From NCBI GenBank assembly GCA_038501625.1, contig JAZAYU010000005.1, positions 2,976,001-3,040,000 of the forward strand: a stretch of 64,000 nt of DNA, given 5' to 3'. The first letter of the stretch is position 1. Each line of letters starts with the position of its first letter. Shown one piece after another: positions 50,353-60,569 of this stretch. The translations under genes were made by a program, and so were the position numbers. This DNA comes from Corbicula japonica. Lineage: Eukaryota > Mollusca > Bivalvia > Venerida > Cyrenidae. The notes below the pieces were generated by a model. That model saw nothing but the letters and a program-made list of their open reading frames with translations, was not told where the DNA came from and did not search any database.

Positions 50353-52707
50353 CACTGTATATAAACCGACTGTATCATCTACCGGATATAGCGAACTGAT
50401 TGTCATAAAAACATAGTAAACAGTTTAAAAACGAGGAGATTTTGTATGTATTGTAATGAGTTATCCCATCGACAAATACATGTTCAACAGGTCATTCTCG
50501 TAGCACTTGTTATGAAAGACGTTGTTACCTTTTTTATGCAATATACTTTAAAAAAATTGCTTAAATCACTCACACAAAGTACCGTTTGCACTGTGTACTG
50601 TTATAAAATCAGCGTAAATGTTTATGTTTTAACAGGTTTTGATAGGTATTCTCTTGCTAGCGATGATTAAACATATCATTTTTATTCTTACAATAATAAG
50701 AACACCATATCTGATCAATTAAACAACAAAACATTAGACCAAACATGCATGTAGCTTCGACACAGACTGTATCATCTATTGAACATGTTATCTCAATCAT
50801 TTGTATGTTTCTAGTGATCTATGTGTATCAGTTATGGCGATTTTTTAAAGATGATTTTAGTATATTTTTCGGATTTAAGAACAACGGCTTACTGTAAAAA
50901 CATGTATTGAAAGTGCTTCGTACAGAACTATGATACGTTATAAAATATAAGGGCCTCGGTGCCTTTATATATACTGCGGCGACATGAAACAATAATGGAT
51001 CTACCTGACTTCATTTGTTAACACACATGCTGCTCTGAGAACTACAATTTCCAACAAGCGATAATTAATGTCTTCCCAAAATGTTTTGGAATCGCCACTT
51101 TCAGAAAAAAACAGCCTCCCCACACAGTCAAGAAGAAGAGAGGGAGAGAGCATGATTAATAAAATGATCAGTTTCAAAAGGGACTCCACTAGCAATTAAA
51201 AAAAGTGAGACCCGAGGGGTTACCGCCTTGGAACGGTCAGTGGCAAATCAAATTGCCACTGGGGGTTTAAACCAGGTTCTAGGGTGCACCAACCTCACAC
51301 TTGCCCCAACAGGTTCTCAGATCACAAAACAAATACAAGTTGTCTTGGTGAAACAACTCCAACCCACTTATCGTCTAAGGTTTTTTAAAAGTAATAGTTT
51401 CGAAACTCAAGGTTCACAATTATAAATACATAAGCAGGTAGGCGTGACATACAAATTCTGAGGAAACGCATGTTATTTAAATACTGATATTTTAAGCTGA
51501 TAATAAACAATTTACTCAATGTATGACCAATGTAGATCATGTCATTTGATCGGAATATACAATGTTCACTTGTTTTCAGAAATATTCTAATAAATGTAAT
51601 AGCAAACAGTGTACAGCAAAAACAACGTACTCCATATCCCATCGAGTAAAGGGTCAAATGGAACTTTAGCAAAGGAATCAATGTCTTGTTTTCCGCCTAA
51701 GGATTGACTATCACAAAGGTCTTCCCTTGAAAGTCAGGTATGTTCCCATGCTGATTTCAGTTAAAGGAATTAACGAATTCGCTTTCTAACATATTCTCAT
51801 AATACATTTATACTAGCCATTAAAATACTGGTTTGACAACTGATTTGTGTAAACTATGTGTATGCCAATTTATCAGTTACAAAAACAGTTTATAGTTTAT
51901 TTCGAGGTTTGTATTGAAAATTAAATGGTCGCCCAGCTGCGTTGGGCCTGACAGTTTTATTTTTATACAAACTAACAAATAACAATAACCTATAGTCAAT
52001 ATTGTTGTATCCTTCTGTTTTATTATTTTAAAGTTCTTCTCTTCGTGTTTTTGTATGCCATGATTTATTATTTCACCAAATATACCCGATTTGTATAGAC
52101 AATATATGTAGATGAACTCCTCCATCTTACCTAAAAGCATAAACTTGATAAAATCAGCAAATGTGCATCGCCATAAGTGATACAGATTATTGGAAAATCA
52201 TTCAAAGAAAATCACACTAAATGATACAACAGAAATGGATGTGTTTGCTATAAATGACAGTATGATAATGCTATAGATGATACAGTCATTACGAAACACA
52301 CCCCTCAAACATTTTAATAATTTACACTATCTATACATTTAAAGCAATATTGTAATGTAATAATCTTTATTTTAATGTCATAGAGCCATATTACTAGTAT
52401 GTATTCGTGCATCAGAGCGTTTATTTGTAAAGAATAACAGTATTTTGATACAATAATGTGGGGTTTTTGCCAGACTTCTTGTGATTAAATGCAATTTTGC
52501 AATTTTTTATCCCTATATATGCGCTAAACAAATGTTACTACAACCAATAAGGACTATGCAAAATATAACGTACTTGGTTTTGTTGAAGGTACTTAAAATG
52601 ATCCTAATAATTCTATTTTCAATGTGTTATTTACGAATTGTTTATAATGCAGCCATGCAATCAGATTGCTATATCCGGCATATGATACAGTCGGTTTATA
52701 TACAGTG
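50353..52707. mobile_element. TIR DNA transposon, long copy (partner at 57289-58595)
   Basis: The left tip CACTGTATATAAACCGACTG and right tip CAGTCGGTTTATATACAGTG are perfect inverted copies. Homology continues for about 40 bp through the CCGGATATAGC arm. The element is flanked by ATTAG on both sides (50348-50352, 52708-52712). Relative to the short copy it has an insert at about 51092-51375 that includes the repeat shared with 10865-10985 and a GGGTTTAAACCAGGTTC box-B-like run. No transposase frame was recognised. Confidence 0.85.
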
Positions 52708-52712
52708 ATTAG

Positions 52713-53247
52713 GGAATGTGTGGACAGACACAGTCACCAATCCTACAGTTCACAAGACAAGCAGTCACTGAATCTGCATCACAAGTGTCCTTCCTCTTCT
52801 GCTGGTCACACTATACAGTAACTATGGGAATTTATGACTGTATATCATTTTCTCTAACTTTAAAAAATGTGCTAATGTCTGTGTTGATTCATAATTTTGT
52901 TATTTCTAATGTTGTACCCATTTTACAATAATATATGAATGTACATTTGTATGTATTTTTTTTACATTAATACTTGTATATCTCTCCATAAACCAGTCTT
53001 AAACAGAAAGAGCAAGTCTAGTTTGACACAAACCCAGTGTTTAGGTATTCTACAGACACATATATCATGATGAAATGGGCACAATAATACTAAATGTCTC
53101 ATCTGGTATTCTTTGAAGATAACCTATCCCTGTAAAATGGGAATATCATTTAAAGACCAAGTCAAATTGTTATAATCAATATATTAAATCCGACATCAGG
53201 CACATATATCAAGTGTTGCATGCATACTATTTGTCAGCTGAAGTGTA
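52713..53247. other. Sequence without a recognisable gene
   Basis: AT-rich; no element recognised. Confidence 0.4.
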
Positions 53248-53900
53248 ACAAGGCAGTCTGAAGGACAGCAATATCCCCCACTGCATGAGGGAATGTTAAA
53301 AGGTTATGAATGCTTAAGATTTTAGAACTGTAATAAATATTTCTTTACATTAGATCAATTTCATATTCGCATTTATTTTTATTTGATATATTTATTTATA
53401 ATGTCATAATCTCAAGAAACACGGTACAGTGTAGAATCCAAAAATTTACTAAAAATAGTATCAACTGGCAACATTCAAATGGGATGTTTGTCGGAAATAA
53501 TACAGTTCTCAAACCTTAAAATGAAATTTTATGTAAAAATTTATTCAATTTTTGTATGACAACTGTTCAAATTACCAAAACCTTTGACTTCCGCTTGTGA
53601 TCTTTACCTTTAAGCAGCACAGTCGAAGCATATGCTTGGCAAATTGTCTCAATGAGGTGAACATTTTAACAAAGTTTCATGAAATTCCTTAAAGGGTTTT
53701 AAGTTATGGAAAGGTCAGGAAATACCTAGCTCAAACCTACGACCCCCGCTAGAGATTTTGGCCATAAACCAGCACATTTGATACATTCAGGTATTGCACA
53801 ATAAGATTAACATTTGATAAAAGTTTCATAAAATTCCTTTCAGGGGTTAAGAAGATATGGAACAGACACGAAGTACATGGTTCAAATCTTGAAACACTGA
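53248..53900 (+). mobile_element. HINE-like 5' end and partial core, 3' end missing
   Basis: ACAAGGCAGTC..GGACAGCAATATCCCCCACTGC closely matches the 5' end at 27708 and keeps the short hairpin with different bases. Core-like phrases (aaagtttcatgaaattcctt, atggaacagacacgaagtac) follow to about 53890, with no GGGGGATA end. Confidence 0.6.
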
Positions 53901-54289
53901 TATTTCAAACAGTATATGCCATTCATGCATACCATGCTATCACCAGTGATAGAATAATTTCATGTATTATGAAGTAAAACTTTAACAACATTTTTTGAAG
54001 TTTTTTTCTTCATAATAATCAAAAATTATATTCTTGGAATCTGGACTTTATTCCCAATTCTTTATGAATTTACTGATGAGTTAACAGCACATGTTCTGAA
54101 ATTGGTTGCTATGCCACTAACATTTTTATGTCATAACAACTTGTATGTCTTTGACAAATTATTACCAGACAGACAGTCATAACAAACAGTTATATAAATA
54201 AGAGGGATGGGAAGTCTAGAAGACAATGTCATTAAAGGACATTCAATGTGTAATCAGTAATAATAAGAGACAGAATTTAAAATAAGAAA

Positions 54290-55160
54290 ATTGGCCACAC
54301 AACGAAACCAGGTTTTCAATACTTTAACAGTCTACCTCAAAACTGCAGTTATTAAGCAATTTTGGCCCATTTAAATCCAATCCCAAACTAGGTTTTCATG
54401 CAAGCTTGCTATATCCAAAGTTTCAGCAAGATTGGTTTATCTGAACTGAAGTTATTGACCAGAAATTGTTTTTCTATTTTTAGCAAGTGTCTTTGACACG
54501 ACTGAACACTATTCTAATTCTAAGCTAAGTTTACACATATACAACCTGAACACAAAACTTAAGCAAAATACTTCCATTTGAACATAAAGCAGAAACTGTT
54601 TTTCTACTTTAAGAAATAGTGACCTCGACCTGACTGACCCCAAATCAAATCCCAAACTAGGTCATCATGCAAGCTAGCTTTAACCAAAAGTTTAGCAAGA
54701 TTTGGTTTATCCAAACTGAAATAACTGGGCAAAAACTGTTTTTCTATTTTTAGTTACAGTGACCTTAACCATGAACATACTGGCCCCCAATGCAATCTCA
54801 AGCTAAGTTTGCACATAATCTACCTACAAACAAAATTTCAGCAAAAAACCTCCATTTTAATAAAAATTATTCAGCAGAAACTGTTTTTTTCTATTTTTAG
54901 TAACAGTGACCTTGGTCCAACTGGTCCCAAATACATTCAAAACTAGATCTTCATACAAGCTTGCTATATGCAAAGTTTCAACAAGATTTGTTTAATTAAC
55001 CTGAAGTTATTGACCAGAAACTGTTTTTCTATTTTCAGTAACAGGGACCTTGACCTAGGCCCGACTGGCCTTAAATGCAATCCAAAACTAGGTCTTCATG
55101 CAAGATTGCTATATGCAAAGTTTCGGCAAAATTGGTTTGTAAGAAATGAAGTTATTGACA
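54290..55160 (+). repeat. HINE-type core array without recognised ends
   Basis: About six units of roughly 140-150 bp share AGAAACTGTTTTTCTATTTTTAG, CAGTGACCTTG, CAAACTAGGTCTTCATGCAAG and CAAAGTTTCAGCAAGATTGG. Neither a 5' hairpin nor a 3' hairpin was found. Confidence 0.6.
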
Positions 55161-55846
55161 GGCGGTTCTTAGGCCTGCAGTTTGTTACTATTGGGACGGT
55201 TTCAGCGCTTGTGTGTGCACTTTTTGTCCCTTTGTTGTTGTTGTTCCCTTTTGTTAAGGGAACCACAGGGACTTGGGGCTTTCGGTAGAGTCAGCTGGTA
55301 CCGGTTGGGAAGCAGCAGCTGGATAGAGGGGAATTAGGCTTTAGCCCCAATGTCAAATTTTGCACGAAGACGGTTCCAACAGCTCCCTGCTTTTACTCAG
55401 TTTGGTATATTAAGCAGAGTGCAGGTATCAAAGTTCCAACAAAGTTCTGAGTTTGACGACTTTTGATTAGTTTCCTTAAATCAAATCACTTTAGTTAGAA
55501 CACTTCCAAATAAGCATAATAAATCTTCAAATAGCAATATAAGACTGATTCCAGAAATTAAGTTCCAACTCAACACTTAGAACATTCAAAGACTTAACAA
55601 TGAAGTCATAGTCCAACGTTCACTTCCAAAGCTAAACACAACTGAATGCTTTGAAAACTAAATCAAGACTGAATAGTTCTTGTAAAACAATGTTTTTAAG
55701 TTTCTCAATGTAAAATTCTAGTAACAGTCTGTAACCAATGAAATTCTAAAAGTAATTATTATTTTAACCAATAGAAAAGTATGTTACAAAAGGTGAAACC
55801 CTTAACTTAATATTTAAGAGTAAATTAGCTACTGCATTAGGGTTTC
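55161..55846. other. Sequence without a recognisable gene
   Basis: Somewhat GC-richer at 55180-55420 (for example gtcagctggtaccggttggg) but without motifs I recognise. Confidence 0.4.
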
Positions 55847-56014
55847 ACACCTAATCAACAAAAAAAAAAAAAAAAAAATATTTAAAGATTTTTTAATTCA
55901 TGCACAATTGAAATCAGAACACCGTGATTACAATCATTTTTCAAAAAAATGTAACAGACGCTGTTGCTCACATGTAAACACATTATTGAAAATGCCCATT
56001 TTGACAGTTTTAAT

Positions 56015-56374
56015 ACTTCTTAGACTTTTAAACTGAGGTCCTCTACAGACTGTACATCTAACGATGTAATTTATCTTATTAACTGTAAAAAATGTAATAT
56101 GCAATATGTTGGTCAAACCAATCAGCAAGTATCGAAACGCATGAACAGTTATCGTTTTGATATTAATAATTTTAGCATAAATTCGTATTATTCGACCAAT
56201 GTTGCTACACATTATAATACGAATCAGCATTCGTTGGACGATTTTTCGTTCATTCCTATTGATGTGGTACGCGGAGAGATGAACAGACTATGCAAAGAAA
56301 CATACTGGATCCATAAACTTGGTACTTTGCATCCGATGGGAATGAACACGAAAATCGTCTACGATCTGAAATAA
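56015..56374 (+). pseudogene. Penelope-like element C-terminus, GIY-YIG endonuclease fragment
   Basis: The frame is open from about 56015 to the TAA at 56372-56374. It reads KLRSSTDCTSNDVIYLINCK then KCNMQYVGQTNQQVSKRMNS and later HSLDDFSFIPIDVV and KETYWIHKLGTLHPMGMN. The C-x2-C pair before QYVGQT (the YIG-type motif), the arginine/lysine-rich helix, the N-H-SLDDF segment and the E..WI.KL.T..P.G.N block are the standard order at the end of PLE proteins. PLEs use this nuclease with an upstream reverse transcriptase for target-primed insertion. The upstream frame has a stop near 56010 and no RT motifs, so this is a 5'-truncated copy, although the visible GIY-YIG part itself is uninterrupted. 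Confidence 0.88.
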
Positions 56375-56626
56375 TGTTTTATGTAATTTTGTGTAAGGAA
56401 AATCACTATTATGATAGTAAAATATTGTTAGTTTCTTTTTTCAATTTTCTGTTCTTCTATGTAGAAACTGCTAGTATCGTTTAGATCCAATGTTTTATTT
56501 TATCATATTTTGGGTTTGCTTTGTGTATAAATTTACATAATTTAATATATGTTTTTTCTGCTATTTTGTGGCAGCGTCAAAGTGGCATTTACACGCCGTT
56601 TTGACGACGTCACGCAATTGATGTTG

Positions 56627-56667
56627 TTATTCCCTGATGAAGATTATAAATCGAAACGTCGGAATAA
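56627..56667 (+). ncRNA. Minimal type I hammerhead ribozyme in the PLE 3' region
   Basis: Stem I pairs TTATTCC (56627-56633) with GGAATAA (56661-56667), 7 bp. The core is CTGATGA (56634-56640). Stem II pairs GATT (56642-56645) with AATC (56649-56652) around an ATA loop, with one extra A before it. GAA follows (56653-56655). Stem III is the self-complementary ACGT (56656-56659), and cleavage is expected after C56660. A palindromic short stem III is characteristic of PLE hammerheads, which act as dimers. The position just after the GIY-YIG frame fits. Confidence 0.82.
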
Positions 56668-56739
56668 AAATATTAACAACAATTATTTCGTGTTAGTGCA
56701 GATTTCTTCCCCAATTTAACACCTAATCAACAAAATATG

Positions 56740-57282
56740 CAAAGTGATTATTTCAACAATTACAAGGTCCAAGCTGTTAAAATCTAAATCTGCTTTTAAG
56801 TTACACCTTCTTTGTTTTTGGTGATGAAAAGAACACATGCCATATTCTGACAAAAATGAGAATGATTTAAGTACCATATGTCAATATAATAGAATTGCAC
56901 AAAATAAACAAATTGTCTAAATCAGACTGTTGTTACTAAAATACAAAATTTACATCCATTATTATAACTTTAAAGTTGAAATTTTAACCCTGACCCTTGG
57001 TGGCACTATTCTTAGACCAGTTGAGGCTGTCAAGAGTCAGAAAACTGATAACTCAGGGTATGCTGACCCCAATATTTCGCTAATGTTGACTTTGATTTTC
57101 TAAAATCTTTCTTTAATGGTACCAACATATGTATTCCTTGTTCTAATGTTTCTAGTGCCTGCAACATACTTTCAATGTGTAGACTGAGATCAGCTTACAT
57201 CATCAATGCAGTCTGCTCAGAATAGGGATCTACACTGTTTGGTATAGTCAATAAACAGGTGCAAAACACGCTCATACGAACC
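56740..57282. other. Sequence without a recognisable gene
   Basis: A weak GATC-type MITE trace occurs at 57170-57245 (gtgtagactgagatcag...gggatctacactgtt). Nothing else seen. Confidence 0.35.
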
Positions 57283-57288
57283 AGGAAT

Positions 57289-58595
57289 CACTGTATATAA
57301 ACTGATTGTATCAACTACCGGATATAGCTCACTGATTGTCACAAAAACATAGTAAACAGTTCAAAAATGAGGAGATTTTGTATGTATTGTAATGAGAAAT
57401 TCTATCAATTAATACAAGTTCAACAGGCGATTCTCATAGCACTTGTTATGAAAGACGTTGTTACCTTTTTTATGCAATATACTTTTAAAAAATCGCTTAA
57501 ATCACTCACACAAAGTACCATTTGAACTGTGTACTGTTATAAAATCAGCATAAATGTTTATGTTTTAACAGGTTTTGAGAGGTATTTTCATGCTAGCGAT
57601 AATAAAACATCATTTTTATTCTTACAATAATAAGAATACCATGGCTGATCAATTAAACATCAAAACATTAGACCAAACATGCATGTTACTAAGCTTCAAC
57701 CCAGACTGTATCACTTATTGAACATGTTGATTCAATCATTTGTATGTTTCTAGTGAATTATGTGTATCAGTTATGGTGATTTTTTAAAGATGATTTTAGT
57801 ACATTTTTCGGATTTAAAAACAACGGCTTGATGTAAAAACATGTATTAAAAGTGCTTCGTATAGAAATATGATACGTTATGAAATATAAGGGCCTCGGTG
57901 CCTTTGTATACTGTTGATTCAATCATTTGTATGTTTCTAGAGATCTATGTGTCTCAGTTATGGTGATCTTTTAAAGATGATTTTAGTATATTTTTCGGAT
58001 TTAAAAACAACGGCTTGATGTAAAAACATGTATTAAAAGTGCTTCGTATAGAAATATGATACGTTATGAAATATAAGGGCCTCGGTGCCTTTGTATACTG
58101 CGGCGACACTAAACAATTGGATCTACCCGACTTCATTAGTTAACACCCAGGCCGCTCTGAGAACTACAATTTACAACAAGCGATAATTAATGTCGTCCCA
58201 AAATGTTTTGGATTTGATAAACATAGTCTAAGTTTTTTTTAAGTAATAGTTTCGAAACTCAAGGTTCACGATTATAAATACATAAGCAGGTAGGCGTGAC
58301 ATACAAATTATGAGGCAAAGCAAGTTATTTAAATACTGATATTTTAAGCTGATGATAAATCCTTTACTCAATGTACGACCAATGTAGATCATTTTTATCT
58401 CTATATATGCGCATAACAAATGGTATTACAACCAATAAAGACTATACAAAATATAACGTACTTGTTTTTGTTGAATGTACTTAAAATGATCCTAATAATT
58501 CCATTTTCAATGTGTTATTTATGAATTGTTTAAATCGCAGCCATGCAATCAGCTTACTATATCTGGCATATGATACAATCGGTTTATATACAGTG
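57289..58595. mobile_element. TIR DNA transposon, short copy (partner at 50353-52707)
   Basis: Tips CACTGTATATAAACTGATTG and CAATCGGTTTATATACAGTG match the long copy. Flanks are AGGAAT on both sides (57283-57288, 58596-58601). About 1 kb of the long copy is deleted. A stretch of about 185 bp containing TTGATTCAATCATTTGTATG and AAGGGCCTCGGTGCCTTTGT is tandemly duplicated here (about 57727-57912 and 57913-58095). Confidence 0.85.
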
Positions 58596-58639
58596 AGGAA
58601 TAGAATCCCCTAAATTTTAAGAATGCTGTGTCCATTATT

Positions 58640-59030
58640 ATTTACAGCTGGGATAAATGCTTTGTCCAATACACACACAGCTGGGCTAAACACTGTGTAT
58701 TACACATAGAGAAGGGCTAAATGCTTTGTCCAATACACACACAGACAAGAGCTAAATGCTTTGTCCATTACACACACAACTGGGCTAAACAGTTATATAT
58801 TACACACAGAGAAGGGCTAAATTCTTTGTCCATTACACACACAGCTGGGCTAAACACTGTGTATTACACACAGAGAAGGCTAAATGCTTTGTCCATTACA
58901 CACACAGCTGGGCTAAACACTGTGTATTACACATAGAGAAGGGCTAAATGCTTTGTCCATTACACACACAGAGAAGAGCTGAATGCTTTGTCCATTACAC
59001 ACAAAACTGGGCTAAACAGTTGTGTATTTA
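58640..59030 (+). repeat. 31-32-bp array, first part
   Basis: Two alternating units are used: GGGCTAAACACTGTGTATTA with cacacagagaa, and GGGCTAAATGCTTTGTCCAT with tacacacacag. The array continues at 59920 after an inserted segment. Confidence 0.9.
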
Positions 59031-59035
59031 TTATG

Positions 59036-59918
59036 CTGCAAAATATTCTATTTTTTTGCATTTCAAATATTTGACATAAACTCTTCAAAATGTTTATCAT
59101 ATTTAAAAATGGAATTTATTTTACAGCCTAATTGATTATAATTGATACACTTTAGGGCTTGGTCAGCAAGAGACTTCTTTGACACTTTGTTTATTTAATC
59201 AGTATAAAGAAGATTGTAAATGTCACAGCAACTTTATGCAAATCAGACAAGCTCTGGACTCCTTAATTGTATATCTTACAATAATCTTTATGGCATGACA
59301 GCTAGAAATCTCTTTGTGTCATTGTTTCTAAAAAGACTTAATTGCATTATCTTTACTTAGTGTAGATGTCAAAACTTTTGGCAACTAATTATTACGTCTG
59401 TGTGAACTCACAATCTGATTCCATAGTAATTTATATTGTACTATGTCACTTGTATGTCATTTATGCAAATTATATCACAATGGCCTTAAGCCCCACCTTC
59501 TTACTTTGATTACAATAAAAGGGACAGATTGATAACATGATTATTAAGAAAGAAAAATCTATGTGATGATTATGAATCTATGTGATATTTAGAAAATCAG
59601 TGACATTATAACCTTTGTGGATAAAAACTAAGTGACACTTTTAAATTCTGGACTAAGTGAATTTATTTAATTATCTTTGTGACTCAAGTATTTGATCTTG
59701 GTGATTTATACCATTTATTAAGAACGAAATATTATTCTTATTTATAACTTTGTGAACTATATAGTACTCGGTGTATGAATTATTATTGTTAAAGCTGGAC
59801 TATTAAATATATTGAAAACGACTTTGTGTCATTATAAGAACTCAGTGTTCTCAAATACCACACCTCCTGGCACAACAACTACAACAAACCATAACAACAA
59901 AATCTACATCGTTAAATA
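59036..59918. mobile_element. Insert of about 880 bp splitting the 31-bp array
   Basis: Array units on either side would join if this segment were removed, with TATT at both junctions. No terminal repeats, ORF or poly(A) could be established. The composition and a late CCACACCTCCTGGCACA run make a solo LTR conceivable but unproven. Confidence 0.45.
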
Positions 59919-59919
59919 T

Positions 59920-60568
59920 TACCCACAGAGAAGTGCTAAATGCTTTGTCCATTACACACACAGAGAAGAGCTAAATGTCCATGTCCATTACACACATAAC
60001 TGGGCTAAACACTGTGTATTACACACAGAGAAGAGCTTAATGCTTTGTCAAATATACACACCTTTGTCAAATACACACACAGCTGGGCTAAACACTGTGT
60101 ATTACACACACAGCAGGGCTAAATGGTTTGTCCATTACACTCACAACTGGGCTAAACACTGTGTCTTACAAACAGAGAAGAGCTAAATGCTTTGTCCATT
60201 ACAAACACAGCTATGCTAAACACTGTGTATTACACACAGAGAAGAGCTGAATGACAGCAGGGCTTAGAACATTGTGTATTACACACAGAGAAGAGGTAAA
60301 TGCTTTGTCCATTACACACACAGATGGGCTAAATGCTTTGTCCATTACACAAACAGCAGGGCTAAATTCTGTGTCAATTACACACAGAGAAGAGGTAAAC
60401 GATGTATCCATTACACACACAGCAGGGCTAAATGCTTTATCCATTACACACACAGCAGGGCTAAATGCTGTGTCAATTACACAGCTGGGCTAAACACTGT
60501 GTATTACACACAGAGAAGAGTTATATGCTTTGTCCATTACACACACAGCTGGCCTAAACACTGTGTAC
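59920..60568 (+). repeat. 31-32-bp array, second part
   Basis: Same units as 58640-59030, plus variants with CAGCAGGGCTAAATGC. About 20 units. Open frames on both strands arise from the repeats. Confidence 0.9.
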
Positions 60569-60569
60569 T

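Larger units (their letters stand above)
55864..56718 (+). mobile_element. 5'-truncated Penelope-like retroelement with target-site duplication
   Basis: The element sits between two copies of ACACCTAATCAACAAAA (55847-55863 and 56719-56735), a 17-bp target-site duplication. It holds the C-terminal GIY-YIG endonuclease part of a Penelope-like element (PLE) and a 3' region with a hammerhead ribozyme. A poly(A) run of about 20 lies at the left junction. The reverse transcriptase part is absent, so it is dead on arrival or truncated. Confidence 0.85.

Noticed and set aside
51877..52140. Minus-strand MLLGKMEEF frame with a GTAAG after ATGCTTTTAG as a possible first exon
   Set aside because: It lies inside the TIR transposon at 50353-52707 and shows no signal peptide or GH20 N-terminal similarity.
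56601..56660. Alternative hammerhead fold using GACGTC at 56606-56611 as the stem III partner
   Set aside because: It leaves no acceptable stem I, whereas the 7-bp TTATTCC/GGAATAA pairing gives the standard type I layout.
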